This document shows positions 11,214 through 20,900 of a stretch of 64,000 bases of DNA, in pieces. Each line of letters begins with the position of its first letter. Within the stretch, counting starts at the first letter, position 1. Below the pieces are notes generated by a model. That model was not told where the DNA came from. It did not search any database and worked only from the letters and a program-made list of their open reading frames with translations. Origin of the DNA: Cyanophora paradoxa (taxonomy: Eukaryota; Glaucocystophyceae; Cyanophorales; Cyanophoraceae); NCBI GenBank assembly GCA_004431415.1, contig QPMI01000283.1, positions 1 through 64,000 on the forward strand, given 5' to 3'. The position numbers and the translations under genes were made by a program.

Positions 11214-13319
11214 ATGTCGCGCATGGGCAACATTCTGCGCCACAGAATCCGCCATTTTCTGCGCCGCAGAGCGATTTTCATTGCACTCGTGCTCACCGCG
11301 GCGCTGCTAGCCACCTTTACTCTCCTGCCTGACGCGTTCGCCGGCCACGGCTTGCAGCGAAGCGACGCCCGCCGGCTCTATGCGGCCGCCGCCCGCGAGA
11401 GCCTCGGCGCGCCGGGACGCGATGCGCAGCCGGCAGCGCTTTCCACGCTAGCGCTGCCCGCCTCGTTCCTTGCCGGCCTCGCCAACGCGCGCCTCCTCTC
11501 GCCGGAGTCGCCCCCTCCGCTCGATGACATTCACAGATCCAGGTCTCTATTTCTTCTCGTCGCCCTCCGTATCGGGCCGCTCTGAACTCTGTGCGCAGAG
11601 TTTTAAACGGGGATGGGTGGGAGAGCGTCAAGTCCCTCTGCCCTGGAGAGGCGAGAGCGTCCGCTCCCCTGCCAGCTTATCGCGCTCGACGCCGCCCCGG
11701 GCGCAGGAGAACTGCGTGGGTCCCGACACGAAGGTGCGCGTCGCCCCTGTGAGTGGCCGGCTGGGCCGGCGCCTCACCCTCTGTCGCAGGTGCTCATGAA
11801 CACGACCATCGGAGGGGCGCTACCCGCTCCCATCACCATGGTGCCCTCGCGCCCCGCGGGGTGGCTCGGGGCCGCTGGCGACGGCCCTCGCGCCGCGACG
11901 GCGGGCAGGTGGTGCGGCGGCCGTCGGCGGTGGTCTGGGTGCAGGACAACCTCGCGAGGGAGCAGCTCATGTACCGGCGCGCCCGGCCCGCCGACGCCAG
12001 TTCCGGGCCGGCGGGGGCGACGGGGGCGGGGCAGGATCATGCTGGCGGCTGCGCGGCGCTACGGCGGCATCGTGCTCGACGTCGGGGCCAACCACGGCGC
12101 TTTCAGGTGCCCCGCCGCGCCGCGCCGCGCCGCGCCGCGCCGCGGGGGCTCGCGGGGCTGAGCGGGGTGCAGCCTGGCGGCGGGGCGGCGGGGGTGCCGG
12201 CGGTGGCGGTGGAGCTGCAGGGGGACATGGCGGGGCTGGTGGAGCAGGCGGGGCCCTCAACGGCCTCCACGGCCGCCTCGCCGTCGTCCAGCGCGCCGTG
12301 GCGGAGGGCCCCGAGCGGCCCGTCGAGGTCTCCTCCGACGTCGGCGACGACGGCGGCGTCGCCGCCATCGACGAGACCGCCGCCCAGCGCCGCAAGCGCC
12401 GCGCCGAGCGCCGCGGCCGCGAAGGGTCCGGCCCCGCCCCGCGCCCCGCACGCCCGTCCGGCGCCGGCCTGACGTACGCCGGCAGCAGGGCGGTGACTTC
12501 CATCGAGGCGCGCCCCGCCCGCCCGGGCGCCGCGCCACGCACCCGGCCCCGCTGAGCCGGCGCGCCGGCAGCTGAGCGACCTGCTCCCGCCGGACTTCGG
12601 CCGCGTCGCCTTCCTGGCCCGCCCGCCCGCCGCGCTCGGGCGGGGCGCGCGCCTCGAGCTCAGCCCCGCGCAGAAGGTGGACGTCGAGGGCTTCGAGGTC
12701 CCCGCCCTCCGCTCCGCCCACCGCCTCTTCCACCGCCGCGCCGGCCCGCCCCGCCCCGCCCGCCCGCCGGCCGGCCCCCGCGGGGGTGGTGAGGCGGGGC
12801 AGTGGGGAGCGGGGTGGTGGAGTTCGGGCCGCCCTCGCGGTGGTGCGCGCGGCGCTCGTCGGGGAGGGGGAGGCGCTCCGCGAGCTCGCCGCCCTCCGCT
12901 CCTTCGGCTTCCAGGCCCGCCCCCGCCCCGGCCCCCGCCCCGCCCCCGCCCCCGCCCGACCCCGCCCCCGCAGCTGCGCGTCCTCCCCTCCCTCGGCTAC
13001 GCCGCCGTGCTCGAGGAGCTGCGCGCCGCCGCCGCCGACGAGCCCTCCAACGCGGAGCTCCGGTACCCGCCCCAGCCCCTCACCCCGGCGCCGGCCTCGC
13101 GACCCGAAGGGGCGGCTGGCCAGGGAGAGCGCGCGGGAGCGGGAGGAGGCGGGGATTGCGGGGGCGACGTACCTGCTGCTCGCCGGCGAGGCGGCTGACC
13201 GCGTGCGCGCCTCCCGCCGCGCCAGCGCCCGCCGGCGGCGTGCGAGGCGGGGGCAGGCGCTGCTGGAGGGGATGCACGCCGCCGACAAGGAGGTCTACCT
13301 CTGGCTCGTCGCCCCCTGA
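11214..13319 (+). CDS. FkbM-family SAM methyltransferase with N-terminal membrane anchor
   Basis: Predicted type II membrane methyltransferase. The N-terminus has a basic stretch then a hydrophobic helix (AIFIALVLTAALLATFTLL), typical of a Golgi/ER signal anchor. Next comes VVWVQDNLAREQLMYR, joined across a GC-AG intron to IMLAAARRYGGIVLDVGANHGAF, with the SAM-binding motif I VLDVGANHG. Further along are VPAVAVELQGDM, LNGLHGRLAVVQRAVAEG, LSDLLPPDFGRVAFL and the FkbM hallmark KVDVEGFEVPAL (about 12,675-12,715). VVEFGPP and LRVLPSLGYAAVLEEL follow. The ends of several introns are inverted repeats, with GC donors before IMLAA, LSDLL and KVDVEG. Between VELQGDMAGLVEQ and LNGLHGRLAVV (about 12,245) the frame changes by one with no room for an intron: a real break or a sequence error. 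FkbM enzymes O-methylate glycans or other polyketide-like acceptors; the substrate here is unknown. Confidence 0.8.
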
Positions 13320-13587
13320 GCCGCCCCCGCCGCCCTCAGCCGCCCCCCTCGCCCACCCCGACCCCCCCACCCCCCACCCACCCATCCCCCGACCCCCAAC
13401 CGAGCACCGAGAACCGGGCGCCGAGCACCGTCGACGTTACTTTTCAGTCGAAAGAAGCAGGTCTGCGAGGGCCGCAGACGGGCGAGCCGCGCCGGAGCGA
13501 GGAGGGAGGCGAGCGCGGCGAGGAGAAGGGCTAGAGGGCTGGGCGCGGCAGGGGAGGGGGCCCGAGCGGGGCCCCGGGGCGGGGCGG

Positions 13588-14119
13588 TCAGGCGATGCCG
13601 AAGTACTGGAGGACGAGCTCCTCGCTGGGGTGCGTGTTCCGCACCTCGTGCCGCTCCAGCGGCTGCCCACCCCTTACGCTCTCGGCCCCGGCGCGCGGGC
13701 GGGGCGGGGCGGGGGGACCTTGACGGTGACGCAGGTGCCGGGCCGGAGCTCGATGGCGACGCCGTCCACGCTGATCTCCCCCGCCCCCGCCACGCAGAAG
13801 AACACCTCGTGCATGTCCTGGCCCCGGCCCCCGCAAGCTCGCCGCCCCCGTGCGCCCAGCCTGGCAGCCTCGGCCGCGGCGGCGCCGGCCGCGGCGGACC
13901 TTGTGCACGTGCTCCTTCGCAACCTGGCCCGGCTGCAGCCTCGACCGCGCGTAGTTCGTCTGCGCCGACAGCCCCGGCCCCGGCGCAGAGCGCACAGCTT
14001 AGCTCCCGCGCGGCTCGCTCCAGCGCGTAGCTGCAGCGGACCAGGTGAGGGACGACTCCATTTCGAATCAGCGTCTTCTTCGGGATCCCGTCGCCGTGAG
14101 AGACGACCTCGGTGGGCAA
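13588..14119 (-). CDS. Small single-domain cupin protein
   Basis: A complete gene of four exons on the minus strand: 14119-14042, 13959-13900, 13817-13719 and 13662-13588. They sum to 312 nt (103 residues), all in frame with GT-AG introns. Cupin motif 1 is visible as PGQVAKEHVHKDMHEVFFCVAG (metal ligands H-x-H and E), and motif 2 as PLERHEVRN near the C-terminus. The protein starts MPTEVVSHGDGIPKKT and ends VLQYFGIA. Cupins are metal-binding beta barrels with many activities (isomerase, dioxygenase, storage, signalling), so no reaction can be named. It is convergent with the FkbM gene and divergent from the SERRATE gene, about 300 bp away. Confidence 0.85.
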
Positions 14120-14422
14120 ATCTACGGCAGCTAGCGCTCAGCTGCGCGTCACTGCGGCCGCGCACTATGGGATTCGATCCACCCGAATTCGGGAGCGTCG
14201 CGTCGGCGCCGCGCCGTGAATCTTGACGGAGCGCGACGGTGCGCGACAGGGCGGGGCGCGTCGCGCACCTTCAAGGTTCACAACGTCTGGCATGGAGGGT
14301 AGCGTCGCGGAGTGCAGCTATATAGGCGCTGTGGTTTGGATCAGCGCGGACAGCGTACCCGGCGGGCGGGGATACACGGAAGAAGCAAAGTCAGGCGCCG
14401 GTAGGAAGCGAACTCGGCAGAC
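14120..14422. promoter_or_regulatory. Divergent promoter, cupin / SERRATE genes, with TATA-like box
   Basis: About 300 bp between divergent start codons, with lower GC than the gene bodies. A TATA-like CTATATAGG lies at 14318-14326, about 100 bp upstream of the SERRATE ATG. The motif is seen in the sequence; its use as a promoter is inferred. Confidence 0.4.
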
Positions 14423-17262
14423 ATGGAACGCTCGCCGAGGCGCTCGCGTTCGAGGAGCTTCAGCCCTCGGAAGCGGCGGCGCGACAGCCCAGACTACACT
14501 CGCGGCGGCACCGACGACCGCGGACGGCGGAGCCCGCCGCCCGGCCCTCCCCCGGAGCGTGGAGGAAGCCCTCCTCGCGGGCGCGGCCCTCCGCGTTACG
14601 ACGACTTCCGCGGCGGAGGCTATGACCGGCGCGATCCGCCGCCGTACAAGCGCATTCGACGAGACGATTACGGCGGTCCTCCGCGTGACTGGTGAGTTGA
14701 TTTCGTTGACAGCGCGTCTAGCTACTCCCGCCTCGAGCGCCGAGGAATGGCCGATGGCCGCCGCCGCCGGGCTTTCACGAGCGCGCCGGCGGTCTGCATG
14801 CTCAAGGAATCGCGAATCTCGAACTCTGCGTGGCGCTCAAAAAGCGCTGACCGCGACCTTCCCGCAGGGATCCCGGCTACGACGATTACAGGGGCCGTGG
14901 CCCGCCACCCGGCTACGACCGCGGCCCGCCGCCGTACGGCCCCCCTCCGGATCGGTACGGACCGCCCCCGGACCGCTACGACGATCGGTACGGCCCGCGC
15001 GGGCCGCCCGACTTCTACGACGGTCCTCCTCGCGGCGACTTTCCGTACCGCGGCCGTGGCGGGCCCCCGATGCGGTTTGTCTCTTGTCTCTCCTTCCTTA
15101 ATTCCTTTTCTGCGCGGTGGCGGGTCGCGGCGGGCGCGGCGTGACGCTGGGCGGGGGCAGGGGCGGGCCGGGGCGTGGCGGGCCGCGAGACGAGCCGATG
15201 ACGTACAAGGAGTTCCTGCTGACGCAGGACGACAACATCACGCCGGCGGAGGCCGAGCGGCGGTACGGGGAGTACCAGGCGGAGCTGGGGCGGCGCGATT
15301 CGCGGCGCTTCTTCGTGGACCGGCGCGGGGACGAGTTCATGCGGGAGAAGTACGACCCGGAGTACCTCGAGCGCGCCCGCGCCGAGCGCGCCGAGCGCGC
15401 CCGGGCCGCCCGCGAGTCCTTCGCGGCGCGCCTCGCCGCCGGCGCCGCTTTCGCCTTCGACTACGACGGGCCCCTCGCCGCCTCCGCCCTCAAGCCCGCC
15501 CGCCCGCCTCCCAGGCCCCAAGCGTCCGCCCCCTCCGCCCCCGCGCCTTCGCCCGCCCCGCCCGACGCCGCGCAGCGGAGGGCGAGGAGAAGCCGCCGGC
15601 AGCGCCGGCGGAGGGCGAGGAGAAGTGCGCTGCGCGCGGGGCGCTGCGGGCGCTGGGGGCGGGCGGCTGATAGGGGGCGGCGTGGCGCAGGGCGGCGGCG
15701 GTGGCGGAGGGCCGGAGGAGGCGGGGCCGTACACGGTGGAGGTCCCGGAGCTGCCGCCGCACGTTCCCCGCGCCGAGCTCCGCGCCGCCCTGGAGGCCTG
15801 CGGGCGGCTGCTCCAGCTGCGGCTCGGGGCGCCGGTGAAGGCGCGCGGGTGGAGCCGGACGGCGCTGGCGACCTTCGAGGAGCGGGCGGGGATGGAGGCG
15901 GCGCTCGCCGCCCTCCCCGGCAAGGAGCTCAAGGGCTTCGCCCTCACCGCCGCCCCCTACCGCTGGCCCCCCACCGACGCCTCCGCCCCCGTCCTCCAGG
16001 AGCTCAAGGCCCGCCCCGCCCCGCCCCGCCCCGCCCCGGGCCCCCGCGGGGCTGAGGCGCCGCAGGTGGCGCCGTCGGTGGCGTCGGAGGCGGGGCGGGT
16101 GGAGAAGGACCTGGCGACGGCGCGCCGCCTGGTTGCGGCGCTGGACGGCGAGGCGGGGCTGGCGCCGCTGGAGGAGCTGGGGGCGGGGCCCGGGGAGGGC
16201 AAGGCGGCGCTCGACCGCCTCCTCGCCTACCTGCGGGAGGTCCACTGCTTCTGCCTCTACTGCGGCGAGCAGTTCGAGGACCCGGGCGAGCTGGCGCGTC
16301 CCCCGGCCCCGCCCTCCCCTCCGCCCCCGCCCTCCCCTCCGCCCCCGGCACCGGCGCCGGGGCTGACGGGCGGGCGTGCGCGGGCGCAGCTGGTGGGGTG
16401 CGGGCGGCAGCACGTGCGCAAGGTGAAGGCGGGGTTCGGGGAGAGCCTGGAGGGGGAGGCGGCGGCGGGGCAGAGCCCCTGGGAGCGCCGCGTCGACGAG
16501 GGCGCCGAGGCGCGCATCAAGCGCGTCGAGGCCGACTCCGCCGCCGCCGCCCGCCGCGCCGCCGCCGAAGAGAGATGCGCCCCACCCGCCCGACCCCCCG
16601 CCCGCCCCCGGGCCGCTCGCTCGGGCGGGGCGTCTTACCCGCGGGGGCGCACGGCGGTGGAGGGGTTCTGCGGGGAGAACACGAAGATGGTGGAGGCGGA
16701 GAAGTACCGGTGCGTGCAGTGCACGAAGCTCTTCAAGGGGCCCGAGTTCGTGGGCAAGCACATCCGCAACAAGCACGAGGACAAGATCAACGAGCTCAAG
16801 GCCAAGGCCCGCCCCGCCCCGCCCCGCCACGCCCCGCTCCTCGTCGGGGGTTGACGGGCGCGGGGGCGGGGGCAGCTGCGGGAGGATGCGGCGGCGGAGG
16901 CGTACCTCGCGGACCCGCGCCGCCTGCTCCCCTCGGGCCTCCCCAACGACCCCGACGCCGCCCCCCGCCCCGAGCGCCCCGAGCGCCCCGAGCGCCCCGC
17001 GCACCGCGACTTCGTCCCGGCAGCGACCGCGAGTTCGGCCGCCCCGGCGGCTACCGCGGCCGGGCGGCGGCGGCTACCGCGGGGGGGCGGCGGCTTCCGG
17101 GGAGGGCGGGGCGGGCGGGGGCCGCCGGCGCTGGGGGGCCCGATCCCGCCGCGGGGCCCGGCGGACCCGCGTGCGGGGCGGCAGCGGGACTACGTGGACC
17201 TCGACAACCTCGCCGAGGGCGACGTCGCCCCCCTCTCCCTCTCCTTCGGGGGCGCCCCCTGA
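14423..17262 (+). CDS. SRRT: SERRATE/ARS2 (SRRT) RNA effector protein
   Basis: Nuclear cap-binding-complex partner that directs RNA processing in animals and plants. The N-terminus is RS-rich (MERSPRRSRSRSFSPRKRRR) then RG/YDD/PPY-rich. A family-specific block follows (TYKEFLLTQDDNITPAEAER, RFFVDRRGDEFMREKYDPEY). After it comes an RRM-like segment (GPYTVEVPELPPHVPRAELR), then CFCLYCGEQFEDPGELA and GCGRQHVRK. The diagnostic zinc finger is YRCVQCTKLFKGPEFVGKHI, then RNKHEDKI. The C-terminus ends DLDNLAEGDVAPLSLSFGGAP. Introns 1 (14692-14867) and 2 (15075-15160) have GT donors and ordinary bodies and keep frame. Later introns are GC-only with GC donors, e.g. 16009-16065 and 16807-16875. The start is the first ATG at the head of the RS block. 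Confidence 0.92.
16009..16065 (+). mobile_element. Introner-like intron with GC donor, SERRATE gene
   Basis: A 57-nt phase-0 GC-AG intron between CTC AAG and GTG GCG. It begins with tandem CCCCG units (GCCCGCCCCGCCCCG), carries a GGGGCTGAGG branch-like site and ends GCCGCAG. The exon-intron edge AAG/GC is unambiguous because no in-frame GT is nearby. Confidence 0.75.
16807..16875 (+). mobile_element. Introner-like intron with GC donor, SERRATE gene
   Basis: A 69-nt phase-0 GC-AG intron after the zinc-finger exon (GCC AAG / CTG CGG GAG). The 5' end GCCCGCCCCGCCCC is complementary to the 3' end GCGGGGGCGGGGGC. The TTGAC branch-like site supplies an in-frame TGA if the intron is retained. Confidence 0.8.
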
Positions 17263-17991
17263 GGCCCCCCCCCCCCCCCCCCCGCCCCCACCCGCCCCCC
17301 GGCCCGGGGCGCCCCCAGCACCCTCCCCTCTCTCTTTATCTCTCTCCCTCTCGAATGCCAATTCCTGCGTTCCCTCTCACGGGTCGGCTCACCATGGCCT
17401 CGCTCTGGTGTGAAGATGGGCGGGGAGCCCCCGCGGGACGACTCGCGATGACTCCGGCTCCCCAACTTGGGCGTGCGCGTGCACTGTGTTGGCCCACGCA
17501 AGGCGCGGCCCAGAGGGACAGGTAAACAGTGACGTGAGATCAAGAGCCCGCCCCTCCCCTCATGCATCGCCGCCGGGCGCGCGGGCCCGGGGTTGCACAT
17601 GCGCGTCGGGGGTTCCACACGATGATCGGCACACGGATTTGAAAACCTAGGCCTGTGTGTGACATTTGAAAGAGAACTAGAGATCGACATTTGAAAGAGA
17701 ACTGGGGATCGAAAAAAGCATCATCACGCCGTGAAGGCATCTATAGGTAAAGCTGGTCTGCGAATTCGCGATCGGAGGCTTGACCTAGGCCTGCGGCCTT
17801 GAACTTGAAAGCTCAAGCATTAGAAGATGACTCTAGCTTCAAGGCTTGGCAGACTGGGCGGAACGATCGCGAGCAAATGTCGAAAATTGAAGCAAGATCG
17901 AAACACGTATGCACGTATGTACGCACACCCACAACTGGCTATGGGATCCAAGTGTATCTTCCCAGAACCGCGCGGAGAGCGGGGTGCGGGC
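17263..17991. other. Convergent 3' region, SERRATE / CUB-PMP-7TM genes
   Basis: About 730 bp without a gene. It starts with a run of about 20 C residues just after the SERRATE stop (GC-AG introners are absent here). It then becomes AT-richer, probably 3' UTRs and polyadenylation regions. It contains the 25-bp tandem repeat listed separately. Confidence 0.6.
17661..17710. repeat. 25-bp direct repeat, two copies
   Basis: GACATTTGAAAGAGAACT followed by AGAGATC in copy 1 (17661) and GGGGATC in copy 2 (17686). The copies are immediately tandem. No function is evident. Confidence 0.85.
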
Positions 17992-20900
17992 CTAAAGGGT
18001 CTGCACGAGGGTCTCCAGCTCGTCGGCCGGCGGCGAGCCGGCCCGGGCCGGCGGTGCCTCGGCGTGGGGGGCGGGGGCGGCGGGGGCCGGGGCAGGCCCA
18101 GGCGGGCGGGAGGGGTGGCGGGGCGGGGGCCCGGAGCATGGCGCGGAGGAGGGCGGCCTCGACGGCGGCGGGGACGGGGCCTCGGGGGGGCGGGGCGGCG
18201 GCGCCCAGCACCTCGAACTCGGGCTCGAGGCCCCCGACGCCCTCCAGCCCCTCCAGCCCCGCCACGCTCCGCGCCCGGCCCCGCACCCCCGCGGGGGCGG
18301 GGCGGGGCGCGGGGAGGGGGCGGCGGAGGCGGGGCGGGTGGGCGGGGCGCTGAAGAGGAGGCTGCTGGGCCCCGGCGAGGCGGAGGAGGAGGAGCGCGAG
18401 GAGGCGCCCCCCGTGGGGAGGAGAGCAGGCGGGCCGCCCCGCCGGGCCGCCCCGCCCCCGCGCTCGAGGCGAAGGAGGCGGAGGCGCTGGCGGGGCCGCC
18501 GGCGGGCGGGGGGCCAGCCCCTCGGGCTGCTCGTCGGGGGCGGCGCCCTTGGCGAGGATCGCCTCCGCCATCTTCCCGAAGCCGACGGCGCCGGCCGCGT
18601 TGAGGGGCGAGGCGCCGCCGACGGGGAGGCGGCCAGGGCCGGCGCGGGGGGAGCCGGCCTCGGAGTCCTCCCCCTCCTCCCCGCCGTGCCGCGCAGTGAG
18701 GGCCCCGTACCTGCGCCCCGCCCGCCCCGGCCCCGTCGGCCCCCAAAGCGCGGGGCGGGGCGGGGGCGGGCCGGGGGCGCACGCGTGCTTGGCGAGGAGG
18801 CCGACGCGGCGGAAGGTGGCGGCGGCCGCGGGGCCCTCGGCGGGGCGGGACCAGGCGGGGTCGGCGGCGAGGCGGGCGCGGAAGGTGGCGGCGGCGGCGG
18901 CGCCCGAGGCGGCGAGGTTGCGGAGGACGACGAAGGCGACCATGGCGAGGAAGGCGAGGTTCAGGCCCAGCAGGCAGACCGTCACCGCCATCGTGTCCGC
19001 CTCCGTGAGGTCCGGGCCCGTCAGGAAGATCCCGCTGTAGATGGTCGTCGTCGACGCGAAGAGGGCGAGGTTGTCGACGAGGTTCAGGCGCCGCGTCTCC
19101 CACGGCTTCATCACGAGGTTCATCGAGAAGAAGAAGACGAGGACGCCGAAGCCGAGGAGGCTCTGGATCAGCTGCCGCCCCTCGAAGAAGACCACCACGA
19201 AGCCGATCACCAGCTTCCGCACCAGCGACACCGTCTCCCAGTACAGCCGCTGCGCGCCCGCCCCGGCCCCCTCAGCGCCGGGCCGGCGGGGCAGGGCGGG
19301 GGCGGGGGGAAGCGGGGCGAGGCGGGCCTCCCTGCGGTAGCCCTTGAAGAGGAAGCTGAACTTGCGGCGGAAGGCGAGCTCCCGCACCCGGTGCTTGTTC
19401 TGCCCGCCCGCCCGGCGTGAGGCCCGCGCCGGCTTGGCCGGCCCTGGCGGCGCTGGCTCACGCGGAGGAGGAGGAGGAAGACGGCGACGGGGAGGCCGAG
19501 GCCGAAGGCGAGGAGGCAGGGGACCGTGACGGCGAGGAGCCAGAGGCGGTACCCCGCCGAGGCGCACCCGATCGACATCTCCCGCTTCAGCACCAGCGTC
19601 CCGTTCCCCACGTCGATGCACCCGAACATCCGGAACTGCGCGCCCGCGCCCCTCAGCCGGCGCGGGCGGACGTGGCGCGGGGAGGGGCCGAGGGGCGCGC
19701 CAGCTGCTGCGTCACGGTGGGGTAGACGAGGAAGATCGTCACTGTTGCGGGGCTCGCCGCGTCAGCGACGAGGAGGCGGGGGGGGAGCGGGGCGGGGGCG
19801 CACCGAGGGCGGCGGAGACCCAGTAGTCGAGGGCGAGGCGCAGCGGGCGGTGGGCGACGGGGTCCGCCCCCGGCAGCTCCACCGGCGCCACCCCCGCCCG
19901 CGACACGATCGTCGGCGCGAGCGAGGCCGGCGGCGAAGGGCTGCGCGAGGGGCCCGCCCCCGCGTGGAAGGAGATGCCGCGGGGCTTGCCCGCCCTGCCC
20001 GCCGCCCCCTTCACCGCCGCCGCCTCCTCCTCCTCCTCCTCCTCGTCGTCGCGGGGGCGGGAGGCGAGCTCGAGGGGGGCGGGGTCCGCCGCCCCCGTCG
20101 CCTCCTCCACGGGCACCCCCGCCCGATACTGCACCGCCCCCGCGCTGCCCCGCCGCCCCGCCGGCTGCTTCGCCTGCAGCGCCGCCAGGTCCAGCTGCAG
20201 CGAGAGCGTCCGCCGCACACCGACCCCCCGCGCCCCGGCCCCCGCCTTCGCCGCACCCTCCCCCTCCGGATCCCCCTCTCCCGGCGCCGCCTTGGGGCGC
20301 GTGGGAGCGGAGGCGGGGGCGGGAAGGGGCGCGACGCGGGCGGCGGGGGCGGGGAGGGGGGCGTGGCGCTGGCTGAGGAGGCGGTAGGCGCCCCAGGGGA
20401 GAAACACTAGGCCTGGAAAGATGGAGACAAAAATTGGAAGTAGGAGGATGAAGACGAGGCGGGCGTAGAAGGGGTGCATGGCGCCGCCCTCGAAGGACAT
20501 GATGCAGTCGACGGAGAAGACGGAGTCCACGGGCGAGCTCGCCGCCCGCTGCACGTCGAAGAAGAACTGCATCGAGAAGGTCCACGGCTGCAGGGTGCGC
20601 GGGGCGCGCCACGTCAGAATCCGCAGCGGGGCGGGGCGGGGCCGGCCGGCGGGGCGGGGCGGGGCGCACGATCTCGAAGTTCTTGGCGAGGGTGATGATC
20701 TGCAGGTAGTCCTGCGCCCGCCGCCCCGCCCCCGTCAGCGCGCGGCGCCGCGGAGCGCCGGAGCGCCTCGCCGGGCTTGCCATCACGATCTTGACGAGGA
20801 CGGATGTCTCGGAGAGGCGGACGCGGCTGGAGCTCGAGAGGTTCGACCAGATCATGAAGCCGGCGACCACGCTGCGGGGCGCGGCGTCAGCGCCGCGGCG

